From NCBI GenBank assembly GCA_964016985.1, contig OZ024827.1:57847643-57911642 (forward strand): 64,000 nt of DNA. Direction: 5' to 3'. Of this stretch, positions 11,436 through 21,108 are shown one piece after another (position 1 is the stretch's first letter; each line of letters starts with the position of its first letter). Below the pieces are notes generated by a model, which made no database searches, had not been told where the DNA came from, and saw only the letters and a program-made list of their open reading frames with translations. A program made the position numbers and the translations under genes. This DNA comes from Anodontia alba (lineage: Eukaryota; Mollusca; Bivalvia; Lucinida; Lucinidae).

Positions 11436-12480
11436 TAATTATACTTTGCGGAACGGAACGGAACAACTTCAGGGGCACACAATGGAGAATAAATATAAAA
11501 TTATAATATTTGTTCTTGTCCACTGTTTGGAGAATATTTAGGCTTATTATCGATTACAAGTTTATCCTCTTGAATATCAAACTGTTTTGAGTTGTTTTTG
11601 AATAATAATAGTTTGTGATTTACCGTTTATGAACTTTGTTCCATTCCGTTCAGCAAAGTATAATTATCCACACTGATAATTATATTTAACGGAACGGAAC
11701 GGAACAAGAATATCCAGAACTGCTTTCAGCTTCCAGCAAGTTAGAAAAATGAACCTAGGCAGCATGCAGATATACTGAAGACTCTATATGAAAATTGCTT
11801 TGCATTATAGGAATGAATGGTATGGAACAAGAACAAGAATATGCAAAACGCCTTACATTATTCGTTCTTGTCCAATGTTTTAAAGAATATTTAATTGTCG
11901 TATAAGGCTTATTATCGATAAAAATTACCTTGAACATTTACCTGTCCTTTGGTTGTTTTTAAATAAAAAAGTTCGTGTTTTTGCCATTTCTAAGCTTTGT
12001 TCCGTTCCACTTCGCAAAGTATAATTATCCACACTAATAATTATATTTAACGGAACGGAACAAGAATATCTAGAACCGCTTTCAACTTTCAGAAGCAAGT
12101 TAAAAAACAAAATGTTAGGGAGTCAAACGTCCCCTGATGTATGTATACTGTATGTATGGTCTCGCTCGTCCGCAGGTCTGTGCGTATGTTTATCTCTGTG
12201 TGTATCTGTCTGTCTTCCTCTCTGACTACACTTTTGTATGTATGTATGTATGTATGTATGTATGTATGTATGTATGAGTGTTCCCTGTTTATCCTCTTGA
12301 ACAGGTACATGTCATTTAGTTTTGAATAAAAATGGATGTGTTTTGGCATTTATTAAACATTTGTTAACCTTGTTCCGTTCCGTTCCGCAAAGTATAATTA
12401 TCCACACCGATAATTATATTCAACGGAATGGAACGGAACAAGAATATCCAAAACAACTTGCTGGTCTCCACGATATCCAC
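11436..12480. repeat. Palindromic GGAACGGAAC repeat, three tandem/dispersed copies
   Basis: Three copies of a core with inverted GTTCCGTTCCG...CGGAACGGAAC arms flank 'CAAAGTATAATTATCCACAC(T/C)(G/A)ATAATTATATT(T/C)AACGG': about 11638-11705, 11998-12065 and 12371-12440. A lone inverted arm lies at 11438-11470. The sequence before each core (TTGTTTTTGAATAA..., TTATCCTCTTGAA...) and after it (CAAGAATATCCA(G/A)AAC..) is also shared, giving unit lengths of roughly 350-370 bp. Non-coding. It could be a foldback element that duplicated in tandem. Confidence 0.75.
12234..12276. repeat. (GTAT)n microsatellite
   Basis: About ten tandem GTAT units inside the spacer between the second and third GGAACGGAAC cores. 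Confidence 0.95.
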
Positions 12481-12691
12481 GGTACAGGTGAAGGTATACT
12501 GTAACTACATGTACACTTGTCTACATATGGACCAAAAGCGTATGTTCTCCCAGGTTATACTTTATGAACAACATTTTTGTACCGTCCTAATTTGGGTAGA
12601 TACTGTACAACTCAGGTAAAAGAACAAAAAAAAATCTACTCCGAATCCCGGCGTTTCGCAGACTCCCAAAAACTCTCCCAGTGTAAACATA

Positions 12692-14024
12692 CGAGGGATG
12701 TTCGAAATGAATTGCTTATTGTCCTCTAGCTCGATATCCACGTGGGGCACGATAAAAACCAATAAATACCTGTATAGGGTTATTCAATATCTACACAATG
12801 GTGTATAAATGTACATGTTAGACTAAGTGTAAGACATAAAATTTGCCATTTGAATACACGCAGTCATTGACCGCGGCAGTAAAAAAGGTTGGTAGAAGCG
12901 TCGACAAAAAAGATGAAATACGGGCTTACATCAAAGCTCGCTCAAAACTTGGTTGTTCTTTGAAGAAGCTGATGACTGAAATTTCTACTGCTTTTGGACT
13001 TTCTTGTGTGTCTTATGACACAGTTCGGCGGTGGAAAAAGAAATTTGAGTCTGGTGTAGAGTCCATCAAAAATGCACCGAAATCAGGTAGGCCAAAATCT
13101 GCATCTCGTAAAGAAATCGTTTCCAAAATAAAGGAAATCATTGAAGGAGATGCCAGATTTACAGTTCGTGATATTGCACGAAAGGTAGGCATATCACTTT
13201 CAACGGTTCACCTTATTTTGAAGAAGCATTTGAAAGTCAGAAAGATTTCTGCTAGATGGGTGCCACATCTGTTGACTGACGAGCAAAAGAGGCAACGGGT
13301 TAAAGTGGCCAAAAAGCTGCTTCAAATGTTTCCAAAATATGACAAAAAGCAGTTTGCCAATGTCGTCACAGGTGATGAAACCTGGGTCCATTATTTTGAG
13401 CCCGTCAGAAAGGTTAGCAATAAGATCTGGGCCACTAAACACAGCAAACGCCAAATAATTGCCAAACGTTCTTTGAGTACAAAGAAGGTTTTGTATGCAA
13501 TCTTCTTCTCTGGTGAAGGAGTCGCAATAAAAGTGCCAGTGAAAAAGGGCAAAAGCATCACCGGAAAGTACTACAAAGACGTAGTACTGAAGAAACTGAA
13601 AAAGTATTATCAGAAACGATGCCCTGCCACTGGTTTTAAACATTTCCGTCTTCTACATGACAATGCCCCAGCTCATACCTCCGCAATAGTTACGGCGTTT
13701 TTGAAGAAAGAAAAAGTAACTGTTTTGCCTCACCCCCCGTATTCCCCAGACCTTGCCCCATGTGATTTCTTTTTGTTTCCGAAATTGAAAGCATTCCTTG
13801 CTGGGCGGAAATACCAGTCCCGACAGGCACTTGGATCTGCCATTCATCAGTACCTTATTACTGTGCCCAAATCAGCGTACCGTGACGCCTTCAAGAAGTG
13901 GATACATCGGCTGAAACTTTGCATTTCTAGCCACGGGGAGTACTTCGAGTGCATGAACTGAGTACTTTTGGGCTAATTTGAAGTCTCCAGATAGAAATAA
14001 GCAATTCATTTCGAACATCCCTCG
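12692..14024 (+). mobile_element. Structurally complete mariner transposon
   Basis: A 1333-bp element with perfect 29-bp terminal inverted repeats: left 12692-12720 begins CGAGGGATGTTCGAAATGAA, right 13996-14024 is its exact reverse complement. A TA dinucleotide flanks each side (12690-12691 and 14025-14026), the target duplication of Tc1/mariner elements. A single transposase frame fills most of the interior. Identical TIRs and an unbroken frame imply recent arrival compared with the decayed elements around it. The right flank continues directly into a dispersed 450-bp repeat (14027 onward). Confidence 0.97.
12843..13961 (+). CDS. Mariner transposase, DD34D, with TTG at the expected start
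   Basis: A 372-residue uninterrupted frame. It has an N-terminal paired helix-turn-helix region (about residues 25-130: YDTVRRWKKKFESG, SGRPKS, VRDIARKVGISLSTVH) for TIR binding, the linker signature RWVPHLLTDEQK, and a catalytic triad: TGDETWVHYFEP (Asp 1), LLHDNAPAHTS (Asp 2) and YSPDLAPCDFFLFPKLK (Asp 3). There are 34 residues between the last two Asp, so DD34D. It would cut and paste the element at TA sites in the nucleus. The codon where the protein should start (12843) is TTG, directly after an in-frame TAA at 12837-12839. The first in-frame ATG is residue 44, inside the DNA-binding domain. Either initiation is non-AUG, or the start codon has been lost and the copy is newly dead. Close to the usual mariner length (about 345-350). 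Confidence 0.93.
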   Translation: MPFEYTQSLTAAVKKVGRSVDKKDEIRAYIKARSKLGCSLKKLMTEISTAFGLSCVSYDTVRRWKKKFESGVESIKNAPKSGRPKSASRKEIVSKIKEIIEGDARFTVRDIARKVGISLSTVHLILKKHLKVRKISARWVPHLLTDEQKRQRVKVAKKLLQMFPKYDKKQFANVVTGDETWVHYFEPVRKVSNKIWATKHSKRQIIAKRSLSTKKVLYAIFFSGEGVAIKVPVKKGKSITGKYYKDVVLKKLKKYYQKRCPATGFKHFRLLHDNAPAHTSAIVTAFLKKEKVTVLPHPPYSPDLAPCDFFLFPKLKAFLAGRKYQSRQALGSAIHQYLITVPKSAYRDAFKKWIHRLKLCISSHGEYFECMN

Positions 14025-14026
14025 TA

Positions 14027-14520
14027 TATACTCGGAGGACGATCTTGAAAAGCCTATAGGCCATAGAAGCTCATGCGAACAGCGAAGACTGATCAGACTG
14101 CGCAATCTAATCTGAGTCTTCACTGATCGTACAGGTTTTATTGTTCTAAAAGTATTTTCTAAATTTCCATGTTCGCTGTTCCTCCAACTTTCATTCCCTT
14201 GTTCTCAGCGGCGTCTGATCTGGATCTACACTGTTTGCATAGGCCTATCTGTCCCAATACTTAGGTTATAACGTGCCAGTTTCATATGCATTTCTGAAGA
14301 GAAAAGGCGCTATAATTTGACGAACATGTTTGTTATTCTCTCTTAGCGGTTTTCCGCCATGATTTCACGTGACGTTACCGTTACGAGCAGTTAGTTTCTT
14401 CATGCGGGGCAAAGGAAATGTCACTTTGTGACTTGCACTTTCCGTGTATCTTAACTTATACTATTCTGGAAATGCGAACGTCCCAGAATTGCGAGTCGTC
14501 GCCCGGTAGTGTGTCTGAGG
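14027..14520. repeat. 450-bp dispersed repeat, copy 1
   Basis: Starts at the mariner's right TA (TATACTCGGAGGACGATCTT) and aligns with 59655-59985 and 60395-60820. Shared landmarks are 'TTTCCATGTTC', 'GCGGCGTCTGATCT', 'TTTGCATAGGCCTATCTGT', 'CGTGACGTTACCGTTACGAGCA' and 'CCCAGAATTGCG(A/T)GTCGTCGCCCGGT'. No coding frame. Contains 'GATCAGACTGCGC', a motif of bivalve MITEs. Confidence 0.75.
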
Positions 14521-14531
14521 GATGTAGCTAA

Positions 14532-14926
14532 TTTTGTTACGGGTATGCGAGCCAGTATTTCGAAACCTACCCCATTCATATACCTGGCCTTTGAAAAAAC
14601 GGACCCATTCATATACTAGATCACCTGAAATGTTGATCCATTCATATATTGCCTGTTGATGTTTTTTGTACCCATTTATTGCTGGTAGTTAGACAAATAT
14701 TGCAGTCAATTCATTGAATACCAAGAGAACAAGCAGCCTAAAAAATCTCTGAGTGAAAAACATGTGCATGTACCGGTATGTCAGAAAAAGTGATATACCA
14801 ATCAAGAAAAACTGGGTCAGTCTTATAATTTTTGTTGAAAAAAAGGGGGCTAATTATATACCTGGCAGAGCTGAAAAAGGGGGCCATTCGGCCCGCACAT
14901 CCGTACCATGACCATATATAGGAAGT
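14532..14926. repeat. 400-bp dispersed repeat, copy B (CATTCATATAC family)
   Basis: Second copy of the repeat at 7541-7940 in the same orientation. It begins right after the 450-bp repeat, so different repeats abut here. Confidence 0.75.
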
Positions 14927-15338
14927 TACTACATCCCCACCCCTCCCCTCCCCCAAGAGGACTGCTATCTCGCATATTTAGTGCTAAGGTACTATTTTGC
15001 TTGCCGTTGCTTGTCGCTTTTCAAAAGAAACCGGTAACACCTATCTTTTCATACAGCTTACACCCTCAACTGTGTATTATGTACCACAATATAACGGTAT
15101 GTTTTTGATTTCTGTCACGAAAATTCGGCATCCGAAAACATTGGAATGAATATATATATATAATTGTTGAAATCTCCGGTCCAAATATTTCAGTAAGGTT
15201 CAAATCGTCAGCTGCAGCGGATGTCGATTTTTACAGTTACATTAATACAATGTTATAGCAGAGTTATCCTTTATCTGTTAAATGACTTGCATTTATACAA
15301 GGTTATACCAGAGTTACCCTTTCTCCGTTGGACCGACT
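14927..15338. other. Non-coding stretch
   Basis: No gene recognised. A short (TA)n at about 15150-15163. Confidence 0.4.
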
Positions 15339-17176
15339 TTGTTAGCTCACCCACCGTCCGTCGTCGTCGTCGGCGTCGTCCGTCTGTCCGTTCACAATCT
15401 TTAAACAACATCTTCTCCTAAACCACTGATTGGAATTCGACCAAACTTCACAGGAATGATCCTTGGTTGGTCCTCTTTCAAAGTTGTTCAAACGGTTTCG
15501 GTCCATTGCATATCTAGGTCACAGGAGCTAAAAACAGATTTTTTAACTAAAAACTTAAAACATCTTCTTGTCAGAAACCACTGGACCGATTTCGGTATAA
15601 TTTTGCAGAAATGTTCCTTTGTTGACCCTCTACCAAGATTGTTCAAGCCATTTAGATTCGTCAAAAAACATGGCCGCCAGGGGGCGGGGCTTATTTTTCC
15701 TATATATCTGTATAGAAAACTTTAAAAATCTTCTTGTCAGAAACCACCAGACTGATTTCAATATAATTTTGCAGAAATGTTCCTTTGGTGATCCTCTAAC
15801 AAGATTGTTCAAGCCATTTGGATTCGTCAAAAAACATGGCCGCCAGAGGGCGGGGCTTATTTTCCCTATATTATCTATATAGAAAACTTAAAAAATCTTC
15901 TTGTCAGAAACCACTGGATCGATTTCAATGTAATTTTGCAGAAATATTCCTTTGGTGATCCTCTACCAAGATTGTTCAAGCCATTTGGATTCGTCAAAAA
16001 ACATGGCCGCCAGGGGGCGGGGCTTATTTTCTCTATATATCTATATAGAAAACTTTAAAAATCTTCTTGTCAGAAACCACTTGACCGATTTCAATATAAT
16101 TTTGCAGAAATGTTCCTTTGGTGATCCTCTACCAAAATTGTTCAAGCCATTTGGATTAGTCAAAAAACATGGCTGTTAGGGGGCGGGGCTTATTTTCCCT
16201 ATATTTTCCCAGAAAATTTTAAAAATATTCTTGTCAGAAACCACTTGACCGATTTCAATATAACTTGGCAGGAATGTTTCTTTTGTAACCTTCTACTAAG
16301 GTTGTTTAAGCCATTTGGATTCGTCAAAAAACATGGCCGCCAAGGGGCGAAGCTTATTTTCCCTATATTTCTATATAGAAAACTTGCAAAAATATTCTTG
16401 TCAGAAACGACGACCGATTTCAATATAACTTGGCAGAATTGTTTCCTTTGTGACCCTCTACCAAGATTATTCAAGCTGTCATGATTTGTCAAAAAATATG
16501 GCCGCTAGGGGGCGGAGCTTATTTTCCCTATATATTTATGTAGAAAACTTGAAAAAATCTTCTTGTCGGAAACCACAGGACCGATTTCAATATAACTTGG
16601 CTGAAATGTTTTCTTGGTGACTCTTTACTAAGATTGTTCAAGCCATCATGATTTGTCAAAAAACATGGCTGCTAGGGGGCGGGGTTTATTTTCCCTATAT
16701 ATCTATATAGAAAACTTTAATGATCTTCTTGTCAGAAACCGCTGGATCGATTTCAATAAAAATTTGCAGGATTGTTTTTTATGTAACCTTCTAACAAGAT
16801 TTGTTCAAGCCGTCACGATTCATCAAAAAAACATGGCCACCAGGGGGAGGGGCATATTTCCCTATATATCTATATAGAAAACCTTAAAAATCTTCTTGTC
16901 AGAAACCACTGGCCCGATTTCATTATAACTTGGCAAAAATGTTTCCTTGGTGAGCCTCTACCAAGATTGTGCAAGTAATCGTGATTTGTCAAAAAACATG
17001 GCCGCTAGGGGGCGGGGCTTATTTTCCCTATGTATCTATATAGAAAACTTTATAAATCTTCTTGTCAGAAACCAATGGACCAATTTAAATATAACTTGGC
17101 AGGAATGATTCTTTGCTGACCCTCTACCAAGGTTGTTCAAGCTGTCATGATTCGTCAAAAAAACATGGCTGCTCTA
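15339..17176. repeat. Tandem array, about 166-bp unit, about ten copies
   Basis: A leader (15339-15550) with GTTAGCTCACCCACCGTCCGT and a (CGT)n patch precedes about ten tandem units. Each contains 'CTTCTTGTCAGAAACCACTGG', 'GATTTCAATATAA', 'GTGA(C/T)CCTCTACCAAGATTGT', 'ACATGGCCGCCAGGGGGCGG' and 'TCTATATAGAAAACTT'. Unit starts fall near 15560, 15730, 15897, 16064, 16227, 16391, 16559, 16726, 16892 and 17057. The leader is the 'AGCTCACC...CCGTCCGTCGTC' family widespread in bivalves. Short frames in it are chance. Confidence 0.92.
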
Positions 17177-17278
17177 ACTCTTATTATAAGGACACAATTT
17201 GATCCCAAAGACGTTGCATTTAAAATGAATTTGCTGTTGTTAATAAACCTTAATGAGCTGAATGATATGTAAGAAAGG

Positions 17279-17612
17279 ACTTAATTTATTCGCCGGCCTC
17301 GGTGGCTCAGTTGGATGCGCCGTCCGACTGGAGACCAGGAGGTCGCGGGTTCAACCCCCGCCGAGGTCGGCAACATTCTTTCGTGGAGATTGATCATGAA
17401 ATATTTTCTACGGTCATTCTCTCCCTTCCGCTGATTCAAGAAGGCAAGTTGTCAGTTTCTGGCGAAAGAATGTGCACAATACTGGTTAACCGCTTAGAGG
17501 ACTAAGCCTGCCCAGTAAACGTGTAGTTAGGTAAACTGACCGCGCTCGACATGACCCCATTGGGTTGACTGGGCCGTAAAACCTCAACACAAACAAAAAA
17601 CTTAATTTATTC
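17279..17612 (+). mobile_element. Full-length tRNA-headed SINE with 13-bp target duplication
   Basis: The SINE body (17292-17599) begins GCCGGCCTCGGTGGCTCAGT. It has an A-box-like TGGCTCAGTTGG and a B-box-like GGGTTCAACCC in a tRNA-like head of about 80 bp. A 220-bp body follows, with GAAAGAATGTGCACAATACT and CTGGGCCGTAAAACCTCAAC, and then an A/C-rich tail. The duplication ACTTAATTTATTC lies at 17279-17291 and 17600-17612. It would be transcribed by Pol III and moved by a partner LINE. Other copies: 34338-34632, 41481-41778, 58973-59134, and fragments at 40776, 52203 and 57277. Confidence 0.95.
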
Positions 17613-17879
17613 TTATTTCCTCCAGGAACATTAGATATGGATATTTATGGGATCTTTACTGTGTACTGAGTGTCGGTATAAAGAGGGTCGACTGTATTTA
17701 AAACTTAACAACCTACCACACATCATAGGTCATGATTAGAGAGGGAAGCCATAACATTTTTTTTTTTTTGTTAAAAAATTAAATGCACCTTATGGAGCTT
17801 TGGAAGGCATACTTGTTCTAAAATCTTACTATTTTTTTTATTCTGTTCTGTAGTATTTGATTTGAGTTTACACAGTTTG
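17613..17879. other. Non-coding spacer
   Basis: Nothing recognised. A T11 run at about 17759-17769. Confidence 0.4.
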
Positions 17880-18265
17880 CTCAGCCATGTTCCTTTGGTG
17901 ACCCTCTATGAAGATTATTCAAGCCATTAAAAGACATGGCCGCCAGGGGTTGGGGCTTATTTTCCCTGTACATAGGAAACTAAAAATTTTCTTGTCAGAA
18001 AGTACTGGACCAATTTCAATATAATATCGCAACAATGTTCCTTTGGTGACCCTCTACTAAGATTGTTCAAGCCATCATAATTCATCAAAAAACATGGGCA
18101 CTAGGAGCGAGGCTTATTTTCCCTATATATCTATACAGAAAATTTTAAAAACCTTCTTGTCAGAAACCACTTGACTGATTTCAATATAATTTAGCAGAAC
18201 TGTTTCTTTGATGACCTTCTACCAAGATTGATGAAGCCATCATGATGGGTCAAAAAAACATGCAC
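17880..18265. repeat. Further copies of the 166-bp tandem unit
   Basis: About 2.3 more units of the 15.3-17.2 kb repeat ('TTCCTTTGGTGACCCTCTA', 'GACATGGCCGCCAGGG', 'TTTCTTGTCAGAAAG'), separated from the main array by about 700 bp that includes the SINE. Confidence 0.85.
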
Positions 18266-18269
18266 CTTT

Positions 18270-18326
18270 GCCCCTCCCCCCCCCCCCCCCCACACACACA
18301 CACACCACCACCACCACCACCACCAT
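18270..18326. repeat. C-run, (CA)n and (CCA)n compound microsatellite
   Basis: About 15 C, then (CA)n, then (CCA)n. Confidence 0.95.
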
Positions 18327-18449
18327 GAACAGGGCTTATTGTTCCTGTATTTACTGTATTTATAGAAATTTTGAAGATCAGACTAAAAAAAGAAAAATGA
18401 GGCCCATTTTGGGCATTGCTACTCCATTTTATAAGACCGTCATGTCACT

Positions 18450-18990
18450 CTTATCTTGTTAGTTCACCTGAGCTGAAGGCTCGTGGGGAGCTTTTGTGAT
18501 TGATCACCATCCATCGTCATTGGTCAGTCCATCTGTCCATCCACAATTTCTCCAAATGACATCTCCTAAACCACCAAATGGAATCTAGCCAAACTTGGCA
18601 GAAATGATTTTTGGATGATGGTTCTCTTTGAAATGCATTCACAGAATTCCATTCTGCCATGGCAACAAAAAGACAGAAAGAAGCAAAAATCTAATATTCT
18701 GTTTTGCAACCAGAAGGCCCAGGCCTTTTTAAATTTCATATGTAGTATCATCAAGTGACGTCTACCAATATTCTTCAAATTATAGCCCTCAGGTCAAAAT
18801 TGGCCCAGCCCAAGGGCTCACTTGTTTTACATAGCCACATATAGGGTAAAAACTTTGATAGTCTTCTTTTTGGAAACTAGAAGGCTCTGACCTTTGATGC
18901 TTGGTATGTAGCTTCCTCCAGTGGACTTCTACCAAAATTGTTCAAATTAAAGCCCTGGCTCATGCTGGGCACATCTAGTGACCTATGGAT
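18450..18990. repeat. Bivalve 'TTCACCTGAGC' dispersed repeat
   Basis: GTTCACCTGAGCTGAAGGCT, then GGGAGCTTTTGTGAT and a (CCATC)-like patch, 'CTCCTAAACCACCAAATGGAAT', and two weak internal repeats ending in '(C/T)TACCAA(T/A)ATT(G/C)TTCAAATTA'. The same family opens the array at 15.34 kb. Reversed, its end appears at 33.91 kb. Confidence 0.6.
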
Positions 18991-19149
18991 TATATATTGC
19001 CTTCTGACAATGCTTGTTTTTGCTTGTCATATATTTCTATTTTCAGGACTGGTGATGGTTGAATAATGGAACCACGTTCAGGGGTTTTACTGAACTAGAT
19101 CAAGATGCACAGCTACAATTTTGACAATTCTCTTATTGTCTTTTCTACA

Positions 19150-19930
19150 TGCAAATGCAGGAATTTCCAGAAACAAAAATGTTTATCTCCCAACATACAA
19201 AGTATTGGTTGGGTATACAGTTTTCATGTTGTCTGTCCATCAGTTACACTTCAGTTTCCATTCAGCATCTTGAGACTGAATGAATGGATTTTGATCAGTT
19301 GGTATGTGAAATTCTGTAGCCATCATGTTGCATAGGCTAATTAGTGGGCATTTGTCATCAGTTTTCAAAAGAGTTTACTGCCCTTGGTTGCTAATAAAGA
19401 ATGGTGCCACTCAGTACCTTAGAAGAAGTGGGTGAATTTTTATCGCATATTTCCAGTGAATGATATTGATATCTCAACTGGGAATGTTGTTTGCACTGAT
19501 TTACTACTGAAATGGTTTACAGTCAATATCTTGTGAAGTAATTGATAGACCTAGATCAAATTTGTTTGCAGATGTTATGAAATTGACAATTTCTAGCTTT
19601 TTTTTTTTTTTTTTTTTTTACTCAGCATTTTTTGTCAATTTTCACAAGGGTTGCTGCCCTTGATTTGTGTCAGAAATGGTTCTTGTTCAGTATCTTGGAA
19701 AGGCATTGTGGAATTTCAGTTAAATATTGCATACTAAATGATATTAACAGTATCATGCTTGGAATTATTACTCGGCATTTTTAGTCGATTTTCAACAGAG
19801 TTACTGCTCTTGTTTTTACAACAAAAATAGTTTCTGTTAAGTATCTTTAGGAGAAATTGATGGATTTTGATTAAATTTTGCATGAAATGATTTTGACAAT
19901 ATCTGATTTGGGGATATCTAGTAAGTTTTG
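19150..19930. repeat. Degenerate tandem repeat of about 130-170 bp
   Basis: 'CAACATACAAAGTATTGGTTGGGTATACAG' is a weak relative of the 54.85-kb repeat opening. It is followed by 3-4 decayed units with 'TTTTCA(A/C)AA(G/-)(G/A)G(T/A)TT(A/G)CTGCC(C/-)TTG' and 'AGTATCTT..GA' near 19360, 19630 and 19790. Confidence 0.55.
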
Positions 19931-21108
19931 CTAACTAAATTGTTATTATTACCTGCATGTACCTAATGCAATAAATATTGTTTAACTCATTTCCTGATGT
20001 AGTATTTTCCAAATGAAAAGTGCCTAAAGAATAGAAATTAAAACCTGAAAACATTAAAGGGAAACTTTTAAGACTAAGAAGAAAGCATTTTGGTAAAGGA
20101 AAAAATTGCCATTTGTGTATATTTTTGCTTTTTGCACAATGTTTATAAAATCCATTTGCTGCTATCCCATCAAAAGCAGTTTTCATCAGGCAAAGAGTTA
20201 AACGCAGGCGTCAGCTCATACATGTACCGGGTAGGTACTTGTGATTCCGAAGTGCAATAGGATTCAGTTTATAGCTGCAGTAATAAGGCCAAAATAATGA
20301 ATATCTGATGGAAGAATTTATATATTTTAATTTAACTAACATCAGACACAAAACAGATAAAAAAGACAATTTTATTTCAAATGTAAAATGATATGTCAGG
20401 TTTGATAAAGAAGAGCCTCTGCCTTTGATATACTGCCTTATTGATCATGGTATTATTGAAATATCAATTTTTACCTACCTTTATATAATTATTTTTCCAT
20501 GTGTATGCATAATTTTGATTTTACTAGCCAATGAAGAACATTTAACTTAGCCAGCTGATTATATAATGGATATGGGCAATAACAGGAGTGCCAGAGGAAA
20601 TGCTTCCTGACCTTGCACGAGCAGAATTAGTCTTTCATGTCATCGTAGTTAATAAAATAATGCAAATGATTGTAATATACAGATGTCACATTTCCTTTAA
20701 CAGATTTTCATTTTTTTTTGTCCTTGTTTGTTTTGCCAAAGACTAAAATGTTAGACATTGAAGGTTTACATTGATGTTTTTAATAAAGCTATCTGAACAT
20801 GGCTTTGAGCTTTCAGTGAATCTTTTTCCAGAAATTTTCACATTCATTAAGAAAATAAAGTTGTAATGTTTCAATCATTATTTTGCATTTAGTTATCAGT
20901 TTCCATTGCAATTGCTGGCATGTGTGCTATATATCTTTTTTTCTTTTATAGGTTAAATAGAAGATATTTCATTCAGCGAATATTTGATTGACATTGATTG
21001 TATATTTTTGTGTATGTTTTAAATTTTGACAAGAGATAGTGACTCTAAGTGATAGTGGTGTTCTATAACAGTGACTGGAAAACAATAATATTGAGATCAA
21101 TTGTAATA
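19931..21108. other. Non-coding stretch upstream of the Helentron
   Basis: No gene or repeat partner recognised. The 5' end of the Helentron should lie in the last part (roughly 20.9-21.1 kb), but I could not define it. Confidence 0.4.

Noticed and set aside
17292..17372. tRNA gene
   Set aside because: The head has A- and B-box-like sequences but is joined to a SINE body and flanked by target duplications. I could not fold a convincing anticodon arm.
17302..17505. A 67-codon frame that recurs at 34.4 and 41.6 kb
   Set aside because: It is the SINE read in one frame. The recurrence reflects copies of the element, not a conserved protein.
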